A DNA stretch of 64,000 bases from an uncultured Ruminococcus sp. (GCA_902800795.1 CADCFQ010000007.1:46692-110691); one strand, 5' to 3'. Positions 1 to 8,108 are shown, counted from the stretch's first letter. Made by a program: numbers and translations. The notes: generated from the sequence alone by a model not told the origin.

Positions 1-60
1 TTTGATCCCGTTATCCCGAAGCAGAACTTCAACGATCTGCAGTTCGGTAAGCACAACTGA
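1..60 (+). CDS. C-terminal end of an upstream gene (partial)
   Basis: An open frame runs in from the window edge and ends with TGA at 58-60, giving 19 residues ending FNDLQFGKHN. A good terminator follows at once, so this is a real gene end. The tail is too short to identify. In Clostridia the gene before lspA is often divIVA or another cell-division gene, which is only a positional guess. Confidence 0.5.
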   Translation, partial: FDPVIPKQNFNDLQFGKHN

Positions 61-70
61 TAAATATTTA

Positions 71-95
71 AGGCTCTGTTATGCAGAGCCTTTTT
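71..95 (+). terminator. Rho-independent terminator
   Basis: Perfect 8-bp stem AGGCTCTG / CAGAGCCT with a 5-nt loop and five T. It ends the upstream partial gene and separates it from lspA. Confidence 0.85.
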
Positions 96-152
96 GTACT
101 GAATAAACGATACTGCGGGGCACAGGCTCCCGGTATTGCCCGGAGTGTGTAT

Positions 153-692
153 ATGTTTTTTATTGCCCTTGCAGTTATAGCGGTGCTTATCGGCGCCGAC
201 CAGCTTATTAAATATGCTGTTGTCAAAAACCTGGCGCTTGAAGCAAAGCCTGTCAGCGTCATAGCCTTTGGCGACACAAAGATATTCAGTCTTCAGCACA
301 TCAGAAATTCCGGTGCTGCCTGGAGCATGATGTCGGGAAAGACCTGGTTCCTTATCGGTCTGCCCATAGTTGTTTGCGCCTTTGCGATATGGTATATGTA
401 CCGTATCAGGAAGGGCAGCAGGCTGGAGCTTTTCTCCATAGCCCTCATGGTGGCAGGCGGTGTAGGCAACCTTATCGACCGCATAAGGCTCAAGGAGGTC
501 GTTGACTATATCAAGTTCGAGCCGGTGAGCTTTCCGATATTCAATTTCGCTGATATCTGCGTTGTTGTGGGAGCCGTTCTTTTCTGCTTCTGTGCGCTGT
601 TTTTAAGCGGCGGCAAGGATAAGACAAAAGCCCCCGAAGCGGCGGCTGAAAAGACGGCAGAGGAAACAAAAGATGAAAAGCCTGATACTTGA
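153..692 (+). CDS. lspA: Lipoprotein signal peptidase (signal peptidase II)
   Basis: Membrane aspartic protease that removes signal peptides from diacylglyceryl-modified prolipoproteins. 179 residues with four hydrophobic segments and the family signatures NSGAAW, GGVGNLIDR and FNFADICVVVG; the catalytic aspartates are the D of NLIDR and the D of FNFAD. The start at 153 (MFFIALAVIA) is preceded by GGAG at 142-145. An upstream in-frame ATG at 81 lies inside the terminator hairpin and is rejected. The charged C-terminal tail, rich in K, E and A, is an extension. It overlaps the pseudouridine synthase by 20 bp, so the two are probably translated together. Confidence 0.93.
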   Translation: MFFIALAVIAVLIGADQLIKYAVVKNLALEAKPVSVIAFGDTKIFSLQHIRNSGAAWSMMSGKTWFLIGLPIVVCAFAIWYMYRIRKGSRLELFSIALMVAGGVGNLIDRIRLKEVVDYIKFEPVSFPIFNFADICVVVGAVLFCFCALFLSGGKDKTKAPEAAAEKTAEETKDEKPDT

Positions 693-1581
693 AGCCGAAA
701 GCGCCGGCGAGCGCCTTGACCGGTTCGTCAGCGACAGCTGTGAGGAGCTGACACGCTCTGCAGCGGCGTCTCTTATAGCTGACGGCGCTGTGCTTGTAAA
801 CGGTGAGGCTAAGGCAAAGAATTATAAGCTGAGACAGGGCGACAAGGTGGAGGTCACCATACCCGACCCCACGGAGCTTGAAGCTGTGGCACAGGATATC
901 CCTATAGATATCGTCTATCAGGACGACAGCCTGCTTGTTGTAAACAAGCCAAAGGGAATGGTCGTCCATCCTGCCAACGGCAACCCCGACGGCACCCTTG
1001 TAAACGCTCTGCTGTTTGCCTGCAAAGGACAGCTGTCCTCGATAAACGGCGTTATCCGCCCGGGGATAGTCCACAGGATAGATAAAAACACCAGCGGTCT
1101 GCTCATCGTTGCAAAGACCGATGCCGCTCACAGGCACCTGGCTGAGCAGATCAAGGAGCACAGCTTCACAAGAGAATATGAAGCTGTTTGTGTGGGGCGT
1201 TTTGATCCGCCCGAGGGAACGATAGATGCCCCTATCGGCAGGAGCAAGTATGACCGCAAGAAAATGTGTGTCACCGAGACAAACTCCCGCCACGCTGTTA
1301 CTCATTATGAGACTCTGAAAACACTTGGCAGCTATTCATATATGCGTTTTCGCCTTGAAACAGGCAGAACACACCAGATAAGAGTCCACTGTGCCTATAA
1401 GGGTCACCCGGTATACGGCGACGATGTTTACGGCAAGGCTGTCAAGGGCTTGCAGGGTCAGTGTCTCCACGCCAGAAAGATAGGCTTTATCCACCCGCAA
1501 ACGGAGGAGTATATGGAGTTTGACAGTGAGCTCCCGGATTATTTCAAAAAGGTGCTTGACCGCCTTGAAAAAGGACAGTAA
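673..1581 (+). CDS. rluD: RluD-type 23S rRNA pseudouridine synthase
   Basis: Converts uridines of 23S rRNA to pseudouridine. 302 residues: N-terminal S4 RNA-binding domain (about 13-75) and an RluA-family catalytic domain with the motif HRIDKNTSGLLIVAKT, whose Asp is the catalytic nucleophile, followed by RTHQIRVH. The start lies inside the end of lspA, a common arrangement in Firmicutes. The RluD rather than RluA/RluC assignment comes from the S4 domain and the lspA neighbourhood and is inferred. A second RluA-family gene lies at 8282-9259 on the other strand. Confidence 0.88.
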   Translation: MKSLILEAESAGERLDRFVSDSCEELTRSAAASLIADGAVLVNGEAKAKNYKLRQGDKVEVTIPDPTELEAVAQDIPIDIVYQDDSLLVVNKPKGMVVHPANGNPDGTLVNALLFACKGQLSSINGVIRPGIVHRIDKNTSGLLIVAKTDAAHRHLAEQIKEHSFTREYEAVCVGRFDPPEGTIDAPIGRSKYDRKKMCVTETNSRHAVTHYETLKTLGSYSYMRFRLETGRTHQIRVHCAYKGHPVYGDDVYGKAVKGLQGQCLHARKIGFIHPQTEEYMEFDSELPDYFKKVLDRLEKGQ

Positions 1582-1584
1582 TAA

Positions 1585-2418
1585 ATGAGTTTTGATATCA
1601 GAAAGATACTTCTTATAACCGATATGGACGGCACTTTCCTGCCTGCATCAAAGATACCCGGCAAACGTACCCTTGAAGCTGTGGAGCGCTTTATGTCTCT
1701 CGGCGGCCGCTTTTCCATAGCCACCGGAAGAGCCATTCAGGCGGCTAACCAGTATTTTGATAAGGTCAGGGTCAATGCGCCGATAATAATGTCAAACGGC
1801 GGAATGGTCTATGACATAGGCTCAAAGACTCAGATATACGATATCTATCTGCCCCAATCGGCAAGGGATATCACAAGGGAGATAATCGATGCACACCCCT
1901 GGGTGGGCTGTGAGGTCCTGGCGCTGGAGGAGGTCTATGTCCCCCAGATGACGGATATGGAGGCTGTCCACAACGAGATATGCAAGGTGACGCCTGTCCT
2001 TTGCCCTGTGGACGAGATACCCTCGAAGCAGTGGTACAAGGTGCTTTTTGCACTGCCGCCCGAGAGAATGGAGGAGCTTATGTCCTTCGTTGAGAGCAAG
2101 GGCTACACAGGAGTGGATTTCGTCAGATCCAGCAAGGAGTATTATGAGATACTCCCGCAGAACATATCCAAAGGCTCTGCCCTTGATACTATGCGTAAGC
2201 GCTGTCACATGGAGGATATGCTCTTTATTGCGGCAGGGGATTATAACAACGACATCGAGCTTTTACAGGCGGCTGACATCTCCGTCTGCCCCTCGAATGC
2301 AGTTGACGATGTTAAAGCTGTGTGCAGCAGGGTCTATCCCTCTTCCTGCGAGGAGGACTTTATAGCCGATGTTATAGAAGACATCATAAACGGCAGACTT
2401 ATGCCGGAGAAAAAGTAA
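1585..2418 (+). CDS. Cof-type HAD-superfamily phosphatase
   Basis: 277-residue HAD hydrolase. Motif I is DMDGTFLP (Asp nucleophile and acid/base), motif II is SNGG, and the motif IV acidic pair sits in AAGDYNNDIELL. A C2-type cap lies between motifs II and III, as in Cof/YbjI sugar-phosphate phosphatases. It begins 3 bp after the pseudouridine synthase stop, so it is probably in the lspA operon. Substrate cannot be read from sequence; phosphosugars or flavin/PLP phosphates are typical. Confidence 0.85.
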   Translation: MSFDIRKILLITDMDGTFLPASKIPGKRTLEAVERFMSLGGRFSIATGRAIQAANQYFDKVRVNAPIIMSNGGMVYDIGSKTQIYDIYLPQSARDITREIIDAHPWVGCEVLALEEVYVPQMTDMEAVHNEICKVTPVLCPVDEIPSKQWYKVLFALPPERMEELMSFVESKGYTGVDFVRSSKEYYEILPQNISKGSALDTMRKRCHMEDMLFIAAGDYNNDIELLQAADISVCPSNAVDDVKAVCSRVYPSSCEEDFIADVIEDIINGRLMPEKK

Positions 2419-2467
2419 ACAGCCTCATCCGAGGTATGATAGATTTTTGATTTGGAGGTCGTATTTT

Positions 2468-3307
2468 ATGGACGCAACACTTAAAAAGCAGCTCGAGATA
2501 ACAGCTGCAAAGATCCGTCTCGGGATCATCGAGGGCGTTTTCAATGCAAAGTCCGGTCATCCGGGTGGCTCGCTTTCGATAGCTGATCTGATGACTTATC
2601 TTTATTTTGCAAAGCTGAACGTTTATCCCGACAAGCCCGATGAGCCCCAGAGAGACAGGTTCGTTCTCTCAAAGGGTCATACAGCTCCCGCTCTTTATTC
2701 AACTCTTGCAGAGAAAGGCTTTTTCTCAAAGGACGAGCTCAAGAGCCTTCGTCATATCGGCGCACTTTTACAGGGTCACCCCTGCATAACCATCCCCGGT
2801 GTAGATATGTCTTCCGGCTCTCTCGGTCAGGGCATATCCGTTGCCTGCGGTATGGCGCTTTCGGGCAAGCTCACTAACGACACTTACAAGGTTTACACCG
2901 TTCTCGGCGACGGCGAGATCGAAGAGGGTCAGGTCTGGGAGGCAGCTATGTTTGCGGCTCACTACAAGCTTGACAACCTCGTTGCTGTCGTTGACAACAA
3001 CGGCCTCCAGATCGACGGCAAGGTAGAGGACGTTATGTCCCCCTATCCTATAGCTGAAAAGTTCGAGGCCTTCGGCTGGCACGCAGTAGCCTGCGATGCA
3101 CACGACTTTGATTCTATCGAGGCTGCCTTCAACGAGGCAGAGACCGTAAGCGGTCAGCCCACCGTTATCGTTATGAAGAGCGTTAAGGGCAAGGGCGTAT
3201 CCTTTATGGAGAACAACGTTTCTTGGCACGGTGCAGCACCCAACAAGGAGCAGTACGATCAGGCTGTTGCAGAGCTGACAGCGCATCTTAAAGAGCTGGA
3301 GGGTTAA
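2468..3307 (+). CDS. Transketolase, N-terminal (TPP-binding) subunit
   Basis: 279 residues equal to the N-terminal half of a classical transketolase. It shows the TPP/Mg motif GDGEIEEGQVWEAAMFAAHY and the early histidines (KSGHPGGS, KGHTAPALY). The split form, with separate N and C subunits, is common in Clostridia and archaea; together they move two-carbon ketol units in the non-oxidative pentose phosphate pathway. Start 2468 follows GGAGG at 2454-2458. The C subunit starts 4 bp downstream. Confidence 0.93.
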   Translation: MDATLKKQLEITAAKIRLGIIEGVFNAKSGHPGGSLSIADLMTYLYFAKLNVYPDKPDEPQRDRFVLSKGHTAPALYSTLAEKGFFSKDELKSLRHIGALLQGHPCITIPGVDMSSGSLGQGISVACGMALSGKLTNDTYKVYTVLGDGEIEEGQVWEAAMFAAHYKLDNLVAVVDNNGLQIDGKVEDVMSPYPIAEKFEAFGWHAVACDAHDFDSIEAAFNEAETVSGQPTVIVMKSVKGKGVSFMENNVSWHGAAPNKEQYDQAVAELTAHLKELEG

Positions 3308-3311
3308 GACT

Positions 3312-4256
3312 ATGGCAGATTTACAGAAGAAGGCTACCAGAGAAAGCTATGGCGAGGCTCTGGCAGAGCTTGGAGATAAGTATGAGAACCTTTATGTCTT
3401 TGATGCAGACCTTGCAGCTGCCACAAAGACAGGCATATTCAAGAAGAAGTTCCCCGAGAGACATTTCGACTGCGGTATAGCAGAGTCGAATATGATGGGC
3501 GTTGCAGCAGGAATGGCAGCAACAGGAAAGATCCCCTTTGCTTCCACCTTTGCTATGTTCGCAGCTGGAAGAGCATTCGAGCAGGTAAGAAACTCCATCG
3601 GCTATCCTCACCTGAACGTTAAGATCGGCGCTACCCACGCTGGAATCTCCGTCGGCGAGGACGGTGCTACTCACCAGTGCAACGAGGATATCGCTCTTAT
3701 GAGAACTATCCCCGGCATGGTAGTTATAAACCCTGCTGACGATGTTGAGGCAAAGGCAGCCGTTGAGGCAGCTATCAATTACGAGGGTCCTGTTTATATG
3801 CGCTTCGGCAGACTTGCCGCTCCCATTTTCAACGATCCCGCTGCCTATAAGTTCGAGATCGGCAAGGGCATCACACTTCGTGAGGGCAAGGACATCACAA
3901 TAGTTGCTACCGGCCTTATGGTATACGAGGCGATCCAGGCAGCCGAGACACTTGCTGCCGAGGGCATCGACGCTGGTGTTATAAACATCCACACCATCAA
4001 GCCTATCGACGAAGATCTTATTGCGGCAGCAGCTGCAAAGACAGGTCTTCTGCTGACTGTTGAAGAGCACAGCGTTATCGGCGGACTGGGTTCTGCTGTT
4101 GCCGATGTTCTGGCACAGAGACAGCCTGCAAGACTTGTAAAGATCGGTGTAAACGACGAATTCGGTCATTCCGGTCCTGCGGTAGAGCTTCTCAAGCAGT
4201 ACGGTCTTTGCGCAGAGAATATCGTTGCAAAGGCAAAAGAGGCTTTAAACAAATAA
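3312..4256 (+). CDS. Transketolase, C-terminal subunit
   Basis: 314 residues containing the pyrimidine-binding domain (FDCGIAESNMMGVAAGMA, with the conserved Glu that activates TPP; then STFAMFAAGRAFEQVRNSI) and the C-terminal transketolase domain (VEEHSVIGGLGSAVADVL). It pairs with the adjacent N subunit to form an active heteromer. The genes are 4 bp apart and end at a strong terminator. Confidence 0.93.
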   Translation: MADLQKKATRESYGEALAELGDKYENLYVFDADLAAATKTGIFKKKFPERHFDCGIAESNMMGVAAGMAATGKIPFASTFAMFAAGRAFEQVRNSIGYPHLNVKIGATHAGISVGEDGATHQCNEDIALMRTIPGMVVINPADDVEAKAAVEAAINYEGPVYMRFGRLAAPIFNDPAAYKFEIGKGITLREGKDITIVATGLMVYEAIQAAETLAAEGIDAGVINIHTIKPIDEDLIAAAAAKTGLLLTVEEHSVIGGLGSAVADVLAQRQPARLVKIGVNDEFGHSGPAVELLKQYGLCAENIVAKAKEALNK

Positions 4257-4272
4257 TCTTTAAAAGCTTCTA

Positions 4273-4308
4273 AGCAGCACTGTCCGAAAAGGGCGGTGCT
4301 GCTTTTTG
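4273..4308 (+). terminator. Terminator of the transketolase operon
   Basis: 13-bp stem AGCAGCACTGTCC / GGGCGGTGCTGCT with two G-U pairs, a short A-rich loop and a T run. Confidence 0.9.
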
Positions 4309-4331
4309 TTGTGTATTGTGCTTTTAAAGAC

Positions 4332-4360
4332 AAAAAACAGCACCCATAAGGAGTGCTGTT
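4332..4360 (-). terminator. Terminator of the small-peptide genes
   Basis: Stem AACAGCAC / GTGCTGTT; read on the minus strand it is followed by six T. It lies just after the stop of the 47-residue gene at 4363-4506. Confidence 0.8.
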
Positions 4361-4362
4361 TT

Positions 4363-4506
4363 CTATCCGGCTTTGCGCCCTTTGATCTGTCTTATGGTCA
4401 TGGCAGGATCGGTCTTGCTTATCCGCTGCCTTAAAAGGCAGGGAGCGATGTGAGTGCTGTGTTTTGAGTTGATCTTTTTCTGCGCCTGTGTTATGATAGT
4501 TTTCAT
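4363..4506 (-). CDS. Small basic peptide, unknown
   Basis: A 47-residue frame starting MKTIITQAQKK and ending IKGRKAG, very rich in Lys and Arg, with one Cys. GGGAGG stands eight bases before the ATG at 4506 and a terminator follows the stop, so it looks like a real short gene. Unlike the three genes upstream of it on the same strand it has no double-glycine leader. A longer in-frame extension past 4506 lacks a ribosome site and is not used. Function unknown; it may be the last gene of the peptide cluster. Confidence 0.5.
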   Translation of the reverse strand: MKTIITQAQKKINSKHSTHIAPCLLRQRISKTDPAMTIRQIKGRKAG

Positions 4507-4583
4507 TGTTCGTTCCTCCCTTCAAAGATCAATAGATAGTTTTTTTATGCGTGAGTCATTCTGATCCGATGCGTGAATTCTTA

Positions 4584-4775
4584 TCAGAATAAAGGAGTGC
4601 TGCTTGCGGCGATCGCTCCGGCCGGAGCCGTCTCTCCTGCCAGCCTTTCCTCGGCCAGAGCCAGAAGCTCTGAAAGAGAATAGTTCCAGCCCCTGAACCT
4701 TGAAATGTCAACATCCTGTTTACTGCCGCCGCAGGCCTGTTCCATTATATCGATTGAAAGCGTACTGTCATCCAT
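4584..4775 (-). CDS. Putative double-glycine leader peptide precursor
   Basis: 63 residues. The first part (MDDSTLSIDIMEQACGG) looks like a short acidic leader ending in a Gly-Gly cleavage motif of the kind recognised by C39 peptidase exporters. The rest has no Cys and contains GWNYSLSELLALAEERL, then an Ala/Ser/Thr-rich tail. GGAG precedes the ATG. It starts 21 bp after the next precursor-like gene, so they are probably cotranscribed. The precursor role is inferred; no exporter or modifying enzyme is in the window. Confidence 0.55.
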   Translation of the reverse strand: MDDSTLSIDIMEQACGGSKQDVDISRFRGWNYSLSELLALAEERLAGETAPAGAIAASSTPLF

Positions 4776-4796
4776 TGTTAGTCTCCGTATATTCTT

Positions 4797-5033
4797 TTAT
4801 CTGAGCTTGACATAATCGGGTTTCCACTCTCTTATTGTATCTCTGTTCCTGATTACAGGGATCCTTTGCCCGTTCATCCAGCGGTTGAGCAATTCGGGAT
4901 TTATAACAGGTCCGGTTACCTGGGAAATTTCCTTCTCTTCCATTTCAAGATTTGGATAAAGGTTAGGATATACACATCCTCCGTTTACGTTCTCGAGCAT
5001 ATCTGCCTTGATCATTTCATTAGTCTTTTTCAT
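4797..5033 (-). CDS. Putative double-glycine leader peptide precursor
   Basis: 78 residues. The N-terminus MKKTNEMIKADMLENVNGG is a textbook GG-type leader (acidic plus hydrophobic residues at -4/-7 and GG at the end), as in class II bacteriocins and other C39-processed peptides. The remaining 59 residues hold one Cys directly after GG, a YPNLYPNL repeat, several Pro, and a basic C-terminus. GGAGG lies before the ATG and a promoter shared in sequence with the upstream peptide gene lies at 5080-5109. Could be bacteriocin, signal peptide or RiPP precursor; not recognised as a named family. Confidence 0.6.
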   Translation of the reverse strand: MKKTNEMIKADMLENVNGGCVYPNLYPNLEMEEKEISQVTGPVINPELLNRWMNGQRIPVIRNRDTIREWKPDYVKLR

Positions 5034-5079
5034 ATTTATTTCCTCCTTTTGTTGTCAAGCGTTTTTTCGCTTCTGTAAT

Positions 5080-5109
5080 GTTATACGACCGAAAACAGAA
5101 AAATGGCAA
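5080..5109 (-). promoter_or_regulatory. Promoter of the peptide gene at 4797-5033
   Basis: On the minus strand TTGCCA, 18-bp spacer, TATAAC. The element TTGCCATTTT plus TCGTATA is shared with the promoter at 5492-5521. Confidence 0.6.
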
Positions 5110-5149
5110 CTGTTCATAATTTCTTTACAAATGCGGGACTACAAAAATA

Positions 5150-5190
5150 ACCGCTCCCGTCATAAAGAACAGAAGCGGTCCTGCTTTTTT
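5150..5190. terminator. Possible bidirectional terminator
   Basis: Imperfect hairpin with arms ACCGCT / AGCGGT, preceded by A-rich and followed by T-rich sequence; sits after the stop of the peptide gene at 5193-5429. Confidence 0.45.
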
Positions 5191-5192
5191 TA

Positions 5193-5429
5193 TTATACTT
5201 TCTTTTTGAGGATCTCCCTCAGATTTTCCTTTGTGAGAGTGCCGTTATTGATAAAAGGCCTTACAGCTTCAAAGGGAAGCTGTCTCAGGGTCTCGGCAGG
5301 TATACTCAGCTGTGCGAGGATGTCTGCCTCCTTGGTCGCTGCCAGGACTCCTCCTCCCGAAATATTAGCCAGCTGCTCCTCGTCGATCTCCAGGCTCTCC
5401 AGCAGCATATTGAACTCCTTGTCTGTCAT
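5193..5429 (-). CDS. Putative double-glycine leader peptide precursor
   Basis: 78 residues. The leader-like N-terminus begins MTDKEFNMLLESLEIDEE and ends LANISGGG, close to the pattern of class II bacteriocin and Nif11-type leaders. The rest lacks Cys and has short amphipathic helices. Start 5429 follows GGAGG by seven bases; the open frame continues upstream to 5543 but that part overlaps the promoter. It lies first in a row of four small minus-strand genes. Function inferred from leader shape only. Confidence 0.6.
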   Translation of the reverse strand: MTDKEFNMLLESLEIDEEQLANISGGGVLAATKEADILAQLSIPAETLRQLPFEAVRPFINNGTLTKENLREILKKKV

Positions 5430-5491
5430 TGTGATCTCCTCCTTATAAAGATACATCGCTTTATTCTTCAGAGCTTTCCGCTCTCTGTTAT

Positions 5492-5521
5492 CATATACGA
5501 AGTCACCACGCAAAATGGCAA
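5492..5521 (-). promoter_or_regulatory. Promoter of the peptide gene at 5193-5429
   Basis: On the minus strand TTGCCA, 18-bp spacer, TATATG, with the same TTGCCATTTT ... TCGTATA frame as at 5080-5109, suggesting common control. Confidence 0.55.
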
Positions 5522-5610
5522 TAGAAAAATGAGTTTTTTTCAAAACACATTACGCAGCACAGGGACAGTAGCTCCCGGCCGCTATACAGACAAAAAAGTC
5601 ATCTCCTGAT

Positions 5611-5856
5611 TTAAAGAGCCTCTTTCAGTGCCTTTGCCAGCTGGTCGGGACAGGATGTTCCTCTGCCGTTGCAGTCGATGCCTTCAAGTTTTGCGATAGC
5701 GTCGTGGATATTCATGCCCTCGCAGAGCCTTGAAACGCCCTGGGTGTTTCCGTTGCAGCCGCCTGTGAACTTTATCTTAGTGATAGTCTCGCCGTCAAGC
5801 TCGATATCTATCTTCCTCGAGCATACGCCCTTGGGTGTAAAGCTGTAATTCGTCAT
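5611..5856 (-). CDS. TSCPD domain protein (TIGR03905-type)
   Basis: 81 residues with the four conserved cysteines seen in this family: VCSR, GGCNGN, RLCEG and GRGTSCPDQL. The TSCPD domain is also found at the end of some ribonucleotide reductases; stand-alone members are common in Clostridia and are thought to bind metal or nucleotide, but have no assigned reaction. It overlaps the malic enzyme stop by 4 bp, so the two are translationally coupled on the minus strand. Confidence 0.85.
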   Translation of the reverse strand: MTNYSFTPKGVCSRKIDIELDGETITKIKFTGGCNGNTQGVSRLCEGMNIHDAIAKLEGIDCNGRGTSCPDQLAKALKEAL

Positions 5857-7025
5857 ATCCTTGCAACTCCTGATTCTCTTGCAGCCTCGGCAACAGCCTC
5901 AGCCACCTTGATCGAAACGTTTCTGTCAAATGCGTTGGGCAGGATGAAATCAACGCTCAGCTGCTCGTCGCTCACACAATCAGCGATAGCTCTTGCAGCA
6001 GCCAGCTTCATCTCCTCGTTTATGTCGGAGGCTCTTACCGCAAGAGCGCCCTTGAAGATGCCGGGGAAAGCAACGACGTTGTTTATCTGGTTCGGGAAAT
6101 CCGAACGTCCTGTACCCACAATATAAGCGCCTGCTGCCTTTGCTTTATCAGGCATGATCTCGGGAACGGGGTTTGACATAGCGAAGATAAAAGGCTTGTC
6201 GTTCATGCTATTTACCATCTCTGGAGTAACGAGATCGGGCTTAGAAACGCCGACAAACACATCAGCGCCCTTCATAGCGTCCGCAAGGCCGCCTCTGAGG
6301 TGCTCACGGTTAGTGATCTTAGCCATTTCAGCCTGTGCAGGGTTCTTTATGTCGTCGCCCTCACAGATTATGCCCTTGGAGTTGAGCATAATGATATCCT
6401 TGACGCCAAGGTCAAGCAAAAACTTAGCGATAGCGCAGCCTGCCGCACCGGCACCGCTCATAACGACCTTGAGCTCGCCTATCTTTCTGCCTGTCAGCTT
6501 GCAGGCATTGAGCATAGCGGCGCCCACAACGATAGCAGTACCGTGCTGGTCATCGTGGAATACGGGGATATCAAGTCTCTCCTTGAGCTTTGCCTCGATC
6601 TCAAAGCATCTGGGAGCAGCGATATCCTCAAGGTTGATACCGCCGAAGCTTCCTGCGATATGAGCGATAGTATCAACGATAGTGTCAACGTCATTAGTGT
6701 CAAGGCAGATCGGGAAGGCGTCAACATCAGCAAACGCCTTGAACAGCGCACATTTGCCTTCCATAACGGGCATACCTGCCAGTCCGCCTATATCACCAAG
6801 TCCTAATACAGCGGAGCCGTCGGTGATAACAGCAACAAGGTTAGCTCTTCTTGTCAGCTCATAGGACAGTGTGGGGTCCTTCTCGATCTCGAGACAGGGC
6901 TGTGCGACACCGGGAGTATAAGCAAGGGTAAGGTCTTTTGCGTTCTCGATCTTAGTCCTTGTAACGACCTCGATCTTGCCCTTCCATTCCTTATGCAGCT
7001 GCAAAGATTCTTCCATAACGTTCAT
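5853..7025 (-). CDS. NAD(P)-dependent malic enzyme
   Basis: Oxidative decarboxylation of malate to pyruvate and CO2. 390 residues, the short bacterial type. N-terminal malic domain with YTPGVAQPC and the metal site FHDDQHGTA, then a Rossmann domain with the dinucleotide motif SGAGAAGCAIAKFL. Lys, Asp and Glu residues of the catalytic site are in place (EDIAAPRCFEIE). The start MNVMEES follows GGAA; a 17-bp-spaced promoter lies upstream. Cofactor preference is not readable. Confidence 0.93.
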   Translation of the reverse strand: MNVMEESLQLHKEWKGKIEVVTRTKIENAKDLTLAYTPGVAQPCLEIEKDPTLSYELTRRANLVAVITDGSAVLGLGDIGGLAGMPVMEGKCALFKAFADVDAFPICLDTNDVDTIVDTIAHIAGSFGGINLEDIAAPRCFEIEAKLKERLDIPVFHDDQHGTAIVVGAAMLNACKLTGRKIGELKVVMSGAGAAGCAIAKFLLDLGVKDIIMLNSKGIICEGDDIKNPAQAEMAKITNREHLRGGLADAMKGADVFVGVSKPDLVTPEMVNSMNDKPFIFAMSNPVPEIMPDKAKAAGAYIVGTGRSDFPNQINNVVAFPGIFKGALAVRASDINEEMKLAAARAIADCVSDEQLSVDFILPNAFDRNVSIKVAEAVAEAARESGVARI

Positions 7026-7065
7026 TTTAAAAACTTCCTTTCAGTTTTACTAATATTACTAAAAT

Positions 7066-7094
7066 AGTATACCATACTGCGCATCAAAAATCAA
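7066..7094 (-). promoter_or_regulatory. Malic enzyme promoter
   Basis: Minus strand TTGATT, 17 bp, TATACT, 40 bp before the start codon. Confidence 0.6.
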
Positions 7095-7140
7095 TAGAAT
7101 ATCAATGAACAATGGCACAGATAAAGCCGGGTCACAATAA

Positions 7141-7203
7141 AGGGAAAAAAAGAGGTATCGGCCTGCGGAAGATGATATTTATATCATCGCCGGAGGCGAT
7201 ACC
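7141..7203 (-). terminator. Terminator of the PHP gene
   Basis: Long hairpin with outer arms GGTATCG (7154-7160) and CGATACC (7197-7203) and an inner GATGATA/TATCATC arm; on the minus strand it is followed by a run of seven T. Confidence 0.8.
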
Positions 7204-7232
7204 CTAATTATTCATTATTCACTTTTCACTCT

Positions 7233-8108
7233 TCACTTAGCGGCGTTAGCAGCTGTGTTCTTGCTGGCCTTCTGTGAGTTCTGGTGGATGAGCTTCATAA
7301 GCTTGTCCAGGTTATCTTCATCCGTGGTGCTGCTGCCGATGTGGGTCATCGTGCTGTTATAAAGACCGTGGAAATCCGAGCCGCCGGTGATGATAAGATC
7401 ATTTTCCCTGGCAAGGCTCACAAGTTTCTGCTGCTGCTGTTTAGTAGCAGAGTAGTGATAGCACTCGATACCGTCAAGCTTGCCGGCCCCGATCAGCTCA
7501 TGGAGCAGCTCAATGTTGTTGAACATATAGGGATGCGCCATAACAGCCACGCCCTTTGAGGAGTGGATAAGGTCGCATACGAAATTAACATCAGGATACT
7601 CTCTTGTCACCAGGCATTCGCCTCTGGGATAGGAGAAAAGCTTCTCATTGACAGAGCCGTAAAGCTCGGTAGCATAGCCGTAGTTCACAAGCGCTCTCAT
7701 GATGTGCTGCTTGTAGATGCTCTTCGAGCCCTTTGTGTATTTAAGAAACGCATCCTGCGGGATGGGGTATCTCTTCATAACCTTCTCGATCATATCCTTT
7801 GCACACTGGGTCCTGATCTGGCAGGATTTAAGGCAAAGTCCCTCCAGCCTGTCAGGCTTCTGGGGAGCATAGCAAAGGATGTGTACCTTGGTATTTCTTT
7901 TCTTGTCCCATGCCGAAAGCTCGACAGCAGGGATGACTTTTATATCATACCTCTCCGCAAGTATCTGCGAGCGGCTCGAAGAAGACAGAGTATCATGGTC
8001 CGTTATCGCAAGACAGTCAAGCTTCATTCTCTTAGCCTGAGCGATGACCTCTTCGATACCGAACGAACCGTCCGAAAGAGTCGTATGAACATGAAGATCG
8101 CCGATCAT
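7233..8108 (-). CDS. PHP-domain phosphoesterase
   Basis: 291 residues of the polymerase-and-histidinol-phosphatase metal hydrolase fold. Metal-binding motifs seen: DLHVHTTLSDGS near the N-terminus, ITDHD, and GGSDFHG near the end, with HPYMF between. Relatives include 3',5'-nucleoside bisphosphate phosphatases and RNase AM. Start 8108 is chosen because it follows GGAGG and begins just before the DLHVH motif; a 27-codon upstream extension runs through the promoter. Substrate unknown. Confidence 0.85.
   Translation of the reverse strand: MIGDLHVHTTLSDGSFGIEEVIAQAKRMKLDCLAITDHDTLSSSSRSQILAERYDIKVIPAVELSAWDKKRNTKVHILCYAPQKPDRLEGLCLKSCQIRTQCAKDMIEKVMKRYPIPQDAFLKYTKGSKSIYKQHIMRALVNYGYATELYGSVNEKLFSYPRGECLVTREYPDVNFVCDLIHSSKGVAVMAHPYMFNNIELLHELIGAGKLDGIECYHYSATKQQQQKLVSLARENDLIITGGSDFHGLYNSTMTHIGSSTTDEDNLDKLMKLIHQNSQKASKNTAANAAK

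Noticed and set aside
81..152. Longer lspA start at ATG 81
   Set aside because: The ATG lies in a terminator hairpin and adds a segment with no membrane or family similarity; GGAG supports 153.
4166..4525. 119-codon minus-strand frame over the peptide gene at 4363
   Set aside because: It is in another frame than the gene with the ribosome site and crosses the transketolase terminator.
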